64,000 nt of DNA. Source: Arion vulgaris. Lineage: Eukaryota; Mollusca; Gastropoda; Stylommatophora; Arionidae. Below are positions 43,965 through 54,068 of this stretch, in pieces. Both the position numbers and the translations under genes were made by a program. Within the stretch, counting starts at the first letter, position 1, and the number at the start of each line of letters is the position of its first letter. The notes under the pieces were generated by a model, which searched no databases, was not told the DNA's origin, and was given only the letters and a program-made list of their open reading frames with translations. The DNA is taken from NCBI GenBank assembly GCA_020796225.1, contig CM036756.1, positions 42,651,398 to 42,715,397 of the forward strand. Direction: 5' to 3'.

Positions 43965-44359
43965 ATCTAGACCAATGTTATCCAACGTTTGTATATATTA
44001 GGGCGCATGTGACTATTGATTGCGCGTGCGCTATGTGGCAATTACAATAATAATAGTAATAATAGTAATAATAAAGTAATATTACTAATAACATGAATTT
44101 AAAAAATAATAACAGATGAAAACTTAATCATGAATACTAGTTTAATTAATTGTTATTTATGTTGTGATTACGAAAAACGAACTTAATCATGCTGTTATTC
44201 AGAAACACATTTTATTTTTCTTGAAATTCTGATTAAAGTTTAAGCTGGAGGAATCAATAATACAGCCCGGTGGATGTATGGTACGAGTGCCATGGGACCC
44301 GCCTGCGTTAGACAGCGTTGAGACTGTCCGACTTCCATACAATCTGGCTGGAAAAATAT

Positions 44360-44720
44360 CATAATATATTTACCGGACAAAATCATCAACATAGAACTGT
44401 TCAACCTGTGTTAGCAAGATGGAAATGATCATAGTTTTAGAAGACAGATGCTGGAACTGGATAAGACACGTACTCAGAAGTTATTGAGAGACCATCAGGT
44501 GAACTGCCATATAATAGATCTTGGTGTTAGCAAGATGGAAATGATCATAGTTTTAGAAGACAGATGCTGGAATTGGATAAGACACGTACTCAGAAGTTAT
44601 TGAGAGACCATCAGGTGAACTGCCATATAATAGATCTTGGAGAGAACACGAAGGATGGACATATTAAAGACAACCTAGTAGAGAACAGTGACGGTGGATA
44701 TACGCAGTGTAGATCAGGCA
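44360..44720 (+). mobile_element. LINE-R 3' coding tail with 116-bp internal duplication
   Basis: LPDKIINIELFNL, then RRQMLELDKTRTQ / RCWNWIRHVLRS are the conserved RRxWxWIGHVLR-type region. The segment starting TGTTAGCAAGATGG at 44,409 is repeated at 44,525 almost exactly, followed by GAGAACACGAAGGATGG. Confidence 0.8.
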
Positions 44721-44739
44721 TGTGATGAGGAAGAGGTGT

Positions 44740-44938
44740 TTAGAACACATTGTAACAACCGGTAAAATCGAGGGGAACGAGACAGAGGAAGACAGAGAGA
44801 ATTTCGGATAGCCATGACTTCATGGCACGAAAGAGCGTCAAAATCTGCGATGATAGCAAACACCAGAGACAGAGATTTGCGGAGGTCCATTATCGCCTAC
44901 TCCAGTCGGTACGGCACCTGATGATGATGAGGTCAGTC
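44740..44938 (+). mobile_element. LINE-R 3' end, GRQRE subtype, (GAT)n tail
   Basis: CCGGTAAAATCGAGGGGAAC and AGACAGAGATTTGCGGAGGT lead to CGGTACGGCACCTGATGATG, the stop codon and (GAT)n tail of the element. Copies are at 36,290 and 54,405. Confidence 0.8.
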
Positions 44939-44956
44939 ATGGGGCTTACTGTGGAG

Positions 44957-45016
44957 GATGGTCACTGATCGAGCAGATGGTCATTGATCGAGCAGATGGT
45001 CACTGATCGAGCACGA
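44957..45016. repeat. About 20-bp tandem repeat, 3 copies
   Basis: GATGGTCACTGATCGAGCA repeated three times. Confidence 0.9.
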
Positions 45017-45044
45017 TGGATATATTCTTTGGGCAATATAAGAT

Positions 45045-45300
45045 ACCACAGTGCATGTCGACCAATGATCTCTGGGCGCATTCATATTGCAGTGTACGCT
45101 GGATTAGCCAGTATAATGGGTTTGCAATGAATACAAAGCCAAAGGTCGACCACGTAAAAGGTGGACCTCAGAGATAACAGAGGCTACGAAAGACACTAAT
45201 TATGAAGCACACACAAGGGCTCGTTCTAGATATCTCTTCTTATCCTGACGCTGGGAGGCAAAACAGGATTGGGGAAAAGAAAATAAGAAAGGAATGGGTT
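45045..45300 (+). mobile_element. LINE-R 3' coding tail, KAKGRPRKRW subtype
   Basis: The segment around 45,140-45,210 encodes YKAKGRPRKRWTSEITEATK in one frame, followed by YEAHTRARSRYL and a dibasic end. Relatives are at 48,260 and 57,935. Confidence 0.8.
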
Positions 45301-45351
45301 TGCGTCATCTAAAAAATACGATGAGCCAATATGTCGGCTCTGAATGGGGAA

Positions 45352-45815
45352 AGAGTTAATCAAGTAGCAGCGTAGATAATCTCATACACATCTTCTACAA
45401 GAGTTAATCAAGTAGCAGCGTAGATAATCCCATACACATCTTCTACCGTTTGAGCAATATTTTTCATTAACTCTTAGACTACGACAAGCTGCATGACAAG
45501 GAAAGAGTTAATCAAGTAGCAGCGTAGATAATCCCATACACAACTTCTACCGTTTGAGCAATAATATTCATTAACTCTTAGACTACGACAAGCTGCATGA
45601 CAAGGAAAGAGTTAATCAAGTAGCAGCGTAGATAATCCCATACACATCTTCTACCGTTTGAGCAATATTATTCATTAACTCTTAGACTACGACAAGCTGC
45701 ATGACAAGGAAAGAGTTAATCAAGCAGCAGCGTAGATAATCCCATACACATCTTCTACCGTTTGAGCAATATTATTCATTAACTCTTAGACTACGACAAG
45801 CTGCATGACAAGTCG
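45352..45815. repeat. 104-bp tandem repeat, 4 copies plus a partial
   Basis: AGAGTTAATCAAGTAGCAGC recurs at 45,400, 45,504, 45,608 and 45,712, with a 48-bp partial unit from 45,352. Confidence 0.96.
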
Positions 45816-45829
45816 TAAATGAGGTATTT

Positions 45830-46425
45830 ACTTTCTCAAATACAGCTTTCAACTCTGTCCACTCTGATACATAAAATATTGCTCTGATGCTCATCATAAG
45901 AAAGTAATAATACATTTTGTTTGGGAACCCTCCTTGAGTAATTCTACCACAACAACTCGTGAAAAAGTTGTTTCAATGTGCGTAAACTAAGAGTTAATAG
46001 AATTCTACTTCACAGATAATAATCAATTTCTTGTTATCAAAATAAGGTATTATAATGAACACAGTTTTGAGTTCTAGAACTACCTCTAGTGTTTGTTAAG
46101 TCATATCGAACATCACATTACACAGCTGCTTGGTATTTATCTACGAAAAGGTCATGGCAGCAATTTTGCCATAATTAACTTTACTGTGTTAGGAATTCCC
46201 TAATTTTCCTTTTAATTGACTAAAATACACGATGACTAACATTGGGTGTCTCTGGTATTTACATATATAATATATTTATGTTACAAACTCAGTAATTACT
46301 TACATATATCAGGAAGTGCGTACAACTAACAAGTCTGTGAATATCCTCGTATATACATCATTTAGTATGGCTACGTTTTAGACTGTTTTATGTGACATTT
46401 GTGATGTAATAGGATAAATAATAAT
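45830..46425. other. No gene recognised
   Basis: AT-rich, no recognisable coding pattern or dispersed repeat. Confidence 0.4.
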
Positions 46426-46434
46426 AATAAAGTC

Positions 46435-46615
46435 CAGTGGCGGCTGGTCATTAAGGGCCAGTGGGGCCGGACTCCATCAAAAATAATGTTTAACGTGTAT
46501 TTATTATTTAATAATTATTATTTAATCAATTAAAATATAAACTAATCCAAAATCATGATTATTCCAAAAATGTGTGTCTGGCCCCACCAACAAAAATGAA
46601 CACGAGCCGCCACTG
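46435..46615 (-). mobile_element. Short non-autonomous hAT element, copy 5 (181 bp)
   Basis: CAGTGGCGGCTGGT...ACGAGCCGCCACTG ends. ATAAAGTC duplicated at 46,427-46,434 and 46,616-46,623. The core is slightly longer than in the other copies, with an ATTATTTAATAATTATT-type extension. Confidence 0.97.
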
Positions 46616-46644
46616 ATAAAGTCCATTATCCATGTAGGTCATAT

Positions 46645-47115
46645 AGGTGCTACGTTGGAATGGCCAACACATAAGTGCATTCAAAGATCTCTCGCTTCTT
46701 CAACTGCTGTCTTCTGATGAGCTAATGGAGGGACTGAGAGGGTATGATAGGGTCACAAATGAGAAGATTATGAAGGGACTCAGAGGGTATCATAGACCTG
46801 TAGACAACAATATTATACAGGCATATGCCCCAACAACAGACAGTTCAGAAGAAGACATAGATAAATGCTACAATGATCTCGCAATGGTCATTGCAAAGGA
46901 CACGAGATGACTGTGCTCCTTTGAGATTTCAATACTAAGGTAGACAGCGGGCAAGTGAAGTGAGTTACATGGAAATATGGACTGGGTAATAGAAATAACA
47001 GAGGCGACACCTTGATAGAATTGGAAAGATTCACATGAATTGATTATAGAAAACACGTAGTATAAACAACACCCCAGACAATTATGGACATGGAGAAGCC
47101 CAGGAGAAAATAAAA
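46645..47115 (+). mobile_element. LINE-R APE endonuclease fragment (decayed)
   Basis: NIIQAYAPTTDSSEEDIDK and YNDLAMVIAKDT (to 46,910), then GNRNNRGDTLIELERF in a shifted frame, follow the order of the apurinic endonuclease-like domain of non-LTR elements. IQxYAPT and GxRNxRGxxLxxF are its standard blocks. This is the only endonuclease-domain relic in the window; the other LINE-R pieces are 3' parts. Confidence 0.8.
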
Positions 47116-47269
47116 GTAATCATTGATTAATGAAATAAAACTGATTTGTGTCAAGTAAAGTTATACACATCATTACAATCATTCGCTATGGAGACTTTTC
47201 TCAAAGGGAATTAAGTCCGGGAACAATGCAGCTGAGCTTAGCAATGATACTGTTACCAGATAATCCGAA

Positions 47270-47550
47270 TTGTTAAAGTTTACAGAGTTTAAGGGAAATC
47301 CCAGTTATTTTACAGTTCACTGTGTTCAAGGGAAATCCCTGTTATTTTACAATTTACAGAGCTCAGGGGAAATCCCAGTTATTTTACAATGTACAGAGTT
47401 CAAGGGAAATCCCAGTTATTTTATAATTTACAGAGCTCAGGGGAAATCCCAGTTATTTTTCAATTTACATAGTTCAAAGAAAATCCCAGTTATTTTATCA
47501 AGTTCAAGGATAATCATAGTTATTTTATAAAGTTCAAGAATAATCCCAGT
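47270..47550. repeat. 37-38 bp tandem repeat, about 7 copies, decaying
   Basis: Unit GAGTTCAAGGGAAATCCCAG...TTATTTTACAATTTACA. Later units are shortened. Confidence 0.95.
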
Positions 47551-47734
47551 TTAGAGTTTGAAGATATCAGAACTAACAAAACTAGTCATGACATGATGCT
47601 ACCTACTAACATCTCAAATTTGCTCTAGTATTTGTGTTATCTTGAAATGTTTACTGTTGTTAGAAGTTACATATTTTAACTGTACAAAGACATACATAAC
47701 ATGCATATATCTGAACATATGGGTATGGTGAGCA

Positions 47735-47822
47735 GGTGGACTTTGGAATGGATGCTGTAGTGGAGCACGGAGCGCGTATGGGAATGCCTAATGTGCCATG
47801 ACGTCGATCGAGTAACATAACA
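47735..47822 (+). mobile_element. LINE-A-type tail with (AACAT)n end
   Basis: GGATGCTGTAGTGGAGCACG, ATGCCTAATGTGCCATGACG, then AACATAACAT. Matches 32,119-32,213. Confidence 0.8.
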
Positions 47823-48259
47823 TATATCTGAATATTGATTATAACATGCACACAATTACTTTATTCTCATTCTTACTAATACATTTTTCATTTAGCAAGA
47901 TCAAATCTGATGTGAATGTTATATTGAAATAATTCTTGTATGTAATTTACAAACATGATTCTGCTCATTTTAGTTTAATAAAGAAGTACATATTCCAGCT
48001 TCATTGTCAAATTTCAGTTTCATTTAACCATTTCTTAACTATCCAAACTGAAGAGTCGAATCTTTATATTAGAAATGTAAATGTTGTAGTATTTGATTTG
48101 TTGAAGAAATCATATTTTGAGATTGAGATCACAACTGCATTTTGTAATATTTGATGTCATATAAGGCAATGTTAAATAAAACTGTTACATAACAATATGA
48201 TGTACTAGTTTATGCTGTCATTAAACAATTTTAATTGAACACTCTTTAAAATTGTTACA

Positions 48260-48405
48260 TATCAGAAAGATGGTCCTCAGAAATAACAGAGGCTGTGAAA
48301 AAGAACACTATTTATGAAGCACACACAAAAGTCTGTTCTATAAATATCTTCTTATCCCGATACTGTACGGCAAGGCAGGATTATAGGGGAAAAAGAAGAC
48401 ATATC
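48260..48405 (+). mobile_element. LINE-R 3' tail, KAKGRPRKRW subtype
   Basis: AGATGGTCCTCAGAAATAAC, TATGAAGCACACACAAAAGT and TATCTTCTTATCCCGATACT match 45,165-45,260. Confidence 0.75.
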
Positions 48406-48655
48406 AATATGTTGTTCAAGTTGCACTGTCATATTAGACAAATTATAATTGAAGATACTTTAAAACTGTTACATATCAATATGTTGTTCAAGTTACACTG
48501 TCATATTAGACAAATTATAATTGAAGATACTTTAAAACTGTTACATATCAATATGTTGTTCGAGTTACACTGTCATATTACACAATTATAATTGAAGATA
48601 CTTTAAAATTGTTACATATAAATATGTTGTACAAGTTACACTGTTGTTAGACAAG
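48400..48655. repeat. 72-bp tandem repeat, about 3.5 copies
   Basis: Unit GTTACATATCAATATGTTGT...AATTGAAGATACTTTAAAACT. It begins where the LINE-R tail stops. Confidence 0.95.
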
Positions 48656-48659
48656 GATT

Positions 48660-49050
48660 TTCGTCATCATCAATCCTTATCGCGCCCAAGGACAGATAAG
48701 GCAGGAACAAAAAAATGTCCACACAAACGGATCTTGTACTTTCTTTATGTCGTCAAACCTAGTCCTATTGCATGTCTTTAAACACTGCTTTAAATTGTAA
48801 TTTCAATGTGCCCCTATGACTTTCTTTTATCTGATGTCCCTGCCGTGTACATGCACTGGATGTCTTCACTGATTTGATTTTATCATCATGAGGACATATC
48901 TAATCCATCACTTCTTTTGTATCCCTTATTTGATATCTTCCAGACCAGTTAACTCTTGAAGTCTGATATTGTTAATCGTATCCTCCCAGGTGTTGCGCTT
49001 AGCTACGTGATAATTAGTCTATGATATTTTTTTCATTTGACATGTTTCTT
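48660..49050. other. No gene recognised
   Basis: Presumed intron or upstream sequence of the gene at 49,381. I see no exon here that I could defend. Confidence 0.4.
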
Positions 49051-49054
49051 TGAG

Positions 49055-49365
49055 AAACAAAAAAAAGAATTCATATTTATCTCTAAATAATAGTATTAAC
49101 ATCACCTTGGAGAGATACCGCTAACATTATGTGAAAAGTTTTGTTTCTATGTAGCATCATTTTCTAATATTTTTCTGTTACATATCAATGTATTGCACTT
49201 ACTTATTCTATTATTAACTATAATTATATTTAATTCAAAATTTTTAGCTAGAGACACATAAAAAGTCTCATATTTTTCTCTCAATAATAGTAGCTACATC
49301 CACATGGGGAAACACTGCTAGAATATGTTTCTAAGTAACCATCATTTTCTAATCTATTTCTGTTG
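49055..49365. repeat. Diverged direct duplication just upstream of an exon
   Basis: 49,055-49,185 and 49,255-49,365 share CTCATATTT, CTCTxAATAATAGTA, a CACCTTGG/CACATGGG block, and TTTCTAxGTAxCATCATTTT then CTAAT. The second copy leads directly into the acceptor at 49,380. Confidence 0.7.
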
Positions 49366-49380
49366 ATTTTTATTCCTCAG

Positions 49381-50664
49381 AATCTGACCAAGCTCCAAGG
49401 ACAAGACGCTTGTCACACCTCATGTCAAACCTCCGTCGAACCAGCTCTTTGAGAACGGGTCAGAGGAATTCAATTAGTTGTACCAGCAGTTTGCACACTC
49501 CTACAGAAGCAGGAGAGAAACCCAAGTTTTGCAGAAAGAAGAGTTTGTTTGAATTGTTGCGTTCAACCCGACAGTCAGGAGCACAGAGTGTTGTTCATCG
49601 TAATGGTGATGTCATCATCATGAAGGGGGGGAAGATTGTCAGTGTTCGCAGTGGAAGAGAAGATCACTTTTTGGATAGACTGAAGGCATTTAAGGAGGCA
49701 AATGGACGTGAGAAAGGCCTGACCACTGGGCTGGCAGGTACTGGGCCTCTCATTTTTGGTCTAGTTTGTGAGGGGTTGCGAAGATAACAATGATTTAGTT
49801 GTGACTGAGGATGAAACCTTGCATGAAAATGGCAATCACATTCTTAACCAGACAGCACTTCAACAACACACTAAAGATGGGGATATAAAGGAGAAAATGA
49901 TAAATGGTGTTGCAAACTGTCATGGGGACACAAATATCCTCTCAAAAACAAAAACAGACGGGAAGGATAAGAGCAAATCCAACGAAGAGCTTAAATATTC
50001 ACATTCAACAAAGACGGAAAATTGTAGTGCAAGTGAACAAAGGAAGTATCCAGTCATTGGTATTAATCATTCTTCAGATAATATAGAAAACCCCATATTT
50101 TTACAAACATTTGGCAAGGGGCATTCAGATAGCGATATCTCTGACGATAAGAAAAGTAGTTTACAGGACAGAAGGCGGTTGCCTCATTTTATGAAATCGT
50201 GTGATGAATCTACATCCGCTAGTGTTATCAGTTCCATGCTTCCAGATGGCATTGTGATACACGTGGATGATGATGATGATATTCTAAATGTCATGCCGCT
50301 GACTCCTCACACCAGAGAATACCTCACCAGATCTGAGATGCAGATTTCACAGACTCCCACACAGAATGATGAGAATCAAGGAGAATCTTTCATCTTCAAA
50401 ACCCTGACAATCTCTCACAGCTCAGATAATGTTCTTAAAAAACCATCATCTATTAGGAGATTCCCATCTATGGAGTTTTTAGATCCACCAGTCCACTTGT
50501 TCAGGTCTCACAGTAATCTCAGCATGCACTCACCTTTTCAAAGACTCAGAGGAAGATCAAAGTCACCTCAGAAAAAGAAACGCTCACAGTCGCCAGATGT
50601 AGCACCAGGTTTCAAGTCTTCATATTTGCGAACTAACTTTTCATCTCAAATTGCTCACCTGTAA
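49381..50664 (+). CDS. Host gene, 3' coding part: Ser/Arg-rich protein of unknown function
   Basis: A strong 3' splice site (TGATTTTTATTCCTCAG, ending 49,380) opens a reading frame that begins SDQAPRTRRLSHLMSNLRR. A first part (to about 49,737, some 118 residues) is basic and ends with an ordered-looking block, KKSLFELLRS, NGDVIIMKGGKIVSV, HFLDRLKAFKEANG. The frame then closes at 49,785. A second frame is open from 49,765 to the stop at 50,662-50,664, and its composition is that of a disordered tail: Ser-rich, an Asp run (HVDDDDDILNV), TPHTREYL, SHSNLSMHSPFQRL and a basic RGRSKSPQKKKRSQSP near the end. The two are most simply joined by a small intron (CAG/GTACTG at 49,737/49,738; acceptor ATGATTTAG at 49,798, 61 bp), which gives about 406 residues. 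A one-base sequence error is the alternative. I do not recognise the family. The 5' exons are not identified. A LINE-R tail lies 20 bp beyond the stop. Confidence 0.75.
49738..49798 (+). other. Putative 61-bp intron joining two reading frames
   Basis: Donor CAG/GTACTG and acceptor GATTTAG. Removal changes phase so that the upstream frame continues in the downstream one as VTEDETLHENG. A closer acceptor at 49,783 (46-bp intron) also restores frame. TAG at 49,762 and TAA at 49,785 stop both unspliced frames. Confidence 0.45.
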
Positions 50665-50684
50665 ACCACAACATCTTTTAAAAC

Positions 50685-50965
50685 GAACAAACTGTGCATC
50701 ATTGGAGACCATCATTACAAGACGAAGATGGCTTGATCTTGTATGCCGTATTCCAGTAGGGACATTGGCTAGGACAGCTCATTGGCTATGACTGCGGATG
50801 GGAGAAGGCCCTAGGCGTTCAAATGAAACATGGAGAACTGTGGAAAGAGAGTTGAAAGATTGTGGCTTGGCATGAGAAACAATTGGTAGAAAGGTGACAG
50901 AACAACAATGGACATCGTTTGTGGATGCTTTATGTGTCAAACGGAACATAAAGACGATAGAGATA
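50685..50965 (+). mobile_element. LINE-R 3' coding tail inside the probable 3' UTR
   Basis: IITRRRWLDLVCRIPVGT, then MGEGPRRSNETWRTVERELK, then WTSFVDALCVKRNIK is the typical tail. It starts within about 20 bp of the host stop codon on the same strand, so it may be part of the host 3' UTR. Confidence 0.85.
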
Positions 50966-51282
50966 GAAACCACAAATGTTCATCCCTGTTATGTTCATGT
51001 TTCTATTCTCATATCCAGTTGTCTCCTACATACAATCTACCCTTTTTATTCCTATAGATTGTGTTCAGTTTGTTGACCAAAAACCTCACAATCTTTCAAC
51101 AAAAGGTCCAAGGACTGTGAAACCATACACTGTTTGTTGTTGATGAGAAATCACTGACATATTCGTTTTATTGCATAGCAACATAATTTCAAATATGAAC
51201 TTTCATATCTGAACAAAAACAATCATGATTTTTTTAACAATCATATAATATTCTAATAACACCAACACTCTGTATTATATCA

Positions 51283-51545
51283 TTCTTCTTCTTTGAACGC
51301 TCCATAATGACCACTTGTTAACCACTCTGTGTGATTTGTATGTGATCTGAGCCTAAGAGCAATTGTACATTGTACCAGTCCTGCGCATACAAGTTGGCCA
51401 GCACATCCGATTTCTGCGACGCTTTTAATTTACTAGGTAGCTTTCCTAGGCCCCTACCTCAGTCGCCTCTTATGACATGTCTTGTAGGTCGCAGTGTTCC
51501 TATTCTTTGCTCCCCTTGAGAATCCCTCCAACACATGGGTGGTAT
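51283..51545 (-). mobile_element. SINE-2
   Basis: The + strand begins CTTCTTCTTTGAACGCTCCA (the (AAG)n end), with AACCACTCTGTGTGATTTGT, CAGCACATCCGATTTCTGCG and GACATGTCTTGTAGGTCGCA. Confidence 0.85.
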
Positions 51546-51656
51546 CTATATAGAAATAAGGATTAGACTGGAACCAGTTTCACAATAAAAAAGGCCTGAT
51601 TTCATTATATATTTTTTTTAATCTACTTCAAATTATAAGTGGAGCAGGGATCAGTA

Positions 51657-51750
51657 GTTTTCTATAACTTCTTTATACAGTTGACAATATATTGTTGTAT
51701 GTTTTCTATAACTTCTTTATACAGTTGACAATATATTGTTGTATGTTTTC
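51657..51750. repeat. 44-bp tandem duplication
   Basis: TTTTCTATAACTTCTTTATA...GTTGTATG occurs twice in succession. Confidence 0.95.
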
Positions 51751-51754
51751 TCTC

Positions 51755-51935
51755 ATGTCATGTTTCATTTGTGTTTGTTTGTTCTCGTTCTTATCAACTA
51801 AGTTAATCACTCTGTGGTTTGCATCGAGAACGTGAGTTAAGTTGTTTTCCATTAGGACCCTACGGTATTCAGAACAGACATATCGGAACTTCGACCAGTG
51901 TGTATGCACATTATTCAACAGGGACATTATATGAG
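51755..51935 (-). mobile_element. SINE-9 (tail related to SINE-1)
   Basis: On the minus strand, CACAGAGTGATTAACTTAGT, TTGATAAGAACGAGAAC and an AACAAA-type tail resemble the SINE-1 end CAAAGAGTGATTAAAATTGG. Plus-strand copies are at 52,745 and 53,433. Confidence 0.5.
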
Positions 51936-51943
51936 GATAATAT

Positions 51944-52393
51944 AGACAGGGGTCACTGTGATGTAGAGGTTAAGTACTCGGCTTTCATGCCAAAAGTAAC
52001 AGGTTTGCTCCTTCGTGGAGCCATCTGGATATTCTTCCAGAGATCTCTTATCTCAATGTAGGTGATATTGGCTTCCTAGTTCTATTAGAAGAGATGAACG
52101 ATAAAACGAAGGATAGGTGTTCAATTTAAGCAAAACAAAACCTGGGGCAGTTTAAAATCGAGAAGAGCATGCTAGAATGCAGCGGTTGTGAAAAATTCAT
52201 TAGAAAAGATTGATTTTTTTTTAAATTAGCTTCAAAAATATGTTTACCATCTTCAAAACTACATCGGGGACCCTGGCTGGTACAACGGAGCTCGTGCACG
52301 GCAGCTGAGATCTTCATGTGTAAGAAAGAGATTGGAGCACACATGGCTACTCACTGAAGTGTAATGATGATGGTCCTATCAATCAATCAACAG
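51944..52393 (+). mobile_element. SINE-7 with (TCAA)n tail
   Basis: TGATGTAGAGGTTAAGTACT (A-box region), TAACAGGTTTGCTCC, GGAGCCATCTGGATATTCTT, CTGAGATCTTCATGTGTAAG, AATGATGATGGTCCTATCAA, (TCAA)n. Confidence 0.85.
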
Positions 52394-52437
52394 GACACAA
52401 GTTTTATAGACAGGTCATTTAAGATTTTATAAAGAAA

Positions 52438-52595
52438 CTTCTTCTTCTTTATGCTCGTTCTTACGACCAATTTTAATCACTCTTTGTGATATGTTTGATC
52501 CTTGCCAAGAACGTGTAAACGTTGCACATTGGTTTGATAGGCCCTAAACGCATAGACTTCTACACGTTTAGGACACGTGCATCCGATTACAGCCT
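52438..52595 (-). mobile_element. SINE-1, 3' part only
   Basis: The + strand starts CTTCTTCTTTATGCTCGTTC (the (AAG)n end), then ACGACCAATTTTAATCACTC, and breaks off after GCATCCGATTACAGCC. It is 5'-truncated at the central domain. Confidence 0.9.
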
Positions 52596-52744
52596 AGAAA
52601 TATAAAGAAACAAACCCCAGTTTCAAGTACCACATCTGGAGTTATACATGGTATCAGATTTGATTGATCGAGGCAGTCAGAGATGATGCATGCTAACGGA
52701 TTTAATGATAATGTTATATTTAGGCATACAATTTAGCATGTGCC

Positions 52745-52870
52745 TGTCCTACATGTGTAGGAGCCTATGAACTGTGGCGTAACATTTAGCCTTTCTTGGC
52801 ACAAACCAAACGTACCATGAAGAGTGATTAAACTGGTTGATAACAATGAACGCAAACAAATAAACATAAT
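52745..52870 (+). mobile_element. SINE-9 copy
   Basis: GCCTGTCCTACATGTGTAGG to GTTGATAACAATGAACGCAA and an AAACAAATAAAC tail. Confidence 0.55.
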
Positions 52871-52879
52871 GCTGTATTC

Positions 52880-53200
52880 AAATCTCATGAAGTTGGTATC
52901 ACCTGAAAGCTATAACAGCATATTTGCTTCTTAGATTGGTGATCCCAGGAAAGTTAGTATCACCTGAGAGCTATAACACAGTATATTTGCTTCTTAGACT
53001 GATGATCCCAGGAAAGTTAGTATCACCTGAGAGCTATAACACAGCATATTTGCTTCTTAGATTGGTGATCCCAGAAAAGTTAGTATCACCTGAGAGCTAT
53101 AACACAGCATATTTGCTTCTTAGATTGGTGATCCCAGAAAAGTTAGTATCACCTGAGAGCTATAACACAGCATATTTGCTTCTTAGACTTGTGATCTCAG
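52880..53200 (+). repeat. 63-bp minisatellite made from a SINE-8 head, 5 copies
   Basis: Unit CTTAGATTGGTGATCCCAGA...CACAGCATATTTGCTT. The part TTGCTTCTTAGACTGGTGAT is the anticodon-arm region of the SINE-8 head, and the last unit continues into a SINE-8 body. Confidence 0.9.
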
Positions 53201-53400
53201 GTTCGATAACCGCAGATCAAGTTGGATATTTTTCTGACGACAAATAGATCTCAGTTCGGCACAAGATAACATGGGTCCCAGAGAAATATTGGAAGGTAAA
53301 GACGACCGACATGATGCTGACCACATCATCCATCATGTACCGTAGGCCAAAGTTTTCCCTAATACACCACAAGGTATGAAACCTGGTTCTCTACTATTTT
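53200..53400 (+). mobile_element. SINE-8 body
   Basis: CAGGTTCGATAACC (B-box) follows the minisatellite. The body has CATGATGCTGACCACATCAT and ends AATACACCACAAGGTATGAA, as at 26,985-27,015. Confidence 0.75.
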
Positions 53401-53432
53401 TGTACATAAGAGAACTGTTATCTGATTGTTAA

Positions 53433-53600
53433 AGTTTGAATGTGCCTGTCCTACATGCCATATGGAACATAACAACGGGGGAACAACGTACTAACGTTTT
53501 CAATGCACACCATACTCACGTTCTCAACGCAAACCACACAGATCACAAAGAGTGGTTATCTTGGTTGATAAGAACAAATGCAATTAAAAGAAAGATTCAT
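53433..53600 (+). mobile_element. SINE-9 copy
   Basis: GTGCCTGTCCTACATGCCAT to CACAAAGAGTGGTTATCTTG and GTTGATAAGAACAAATGC. Confidence 0.55.
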
Positions 53601-53867
53601 CGTTTATACTTATTTATAATACAATCACTAATTCGTTATGGACAGTATTTATTCCCCGTACATAATTCAGGACTATTAATTGTAGTCAGATGCTCAAGAA
53701 GATGAATATGTGCAAAATAATATGTTAATTATTTCTTATGTATCAGTATATATAATGATATGTTTATTTGTAGATGTTTGTTTAGCAGTGTACATATATA
53801 TATATGTATATGTGTGTATATATGGTTAAAATTATCTATGACATTTCTTGACTTGGTAAATCCGTTT

Positions 53868-54035
53868 TGTGAGGCTGATATAGAGGTATTACATAGTTTA
53901 GTGAGGCTGATATAGAGGTATTACATAGTTTAGTGAGGCTGATATAGAGGTATTACATAGTTTAGTGAGGCTGATATAGAGGTATTACATAGTTTACTGA
54001 GGCTGATATAGAGGTATTACATAGTTTAGTGAGGC
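53868..54035. repeat. 32-bp tandem repeat, about 5.5 copies
   Basis: Unit GTGAGGCTGATATAGAGGTA...TTACATAGTTTA. Confidence 0.97.
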
Positions 54036-54068
54036 TAGTATGGCGGCATTACATAAAGGGTTAGAACA

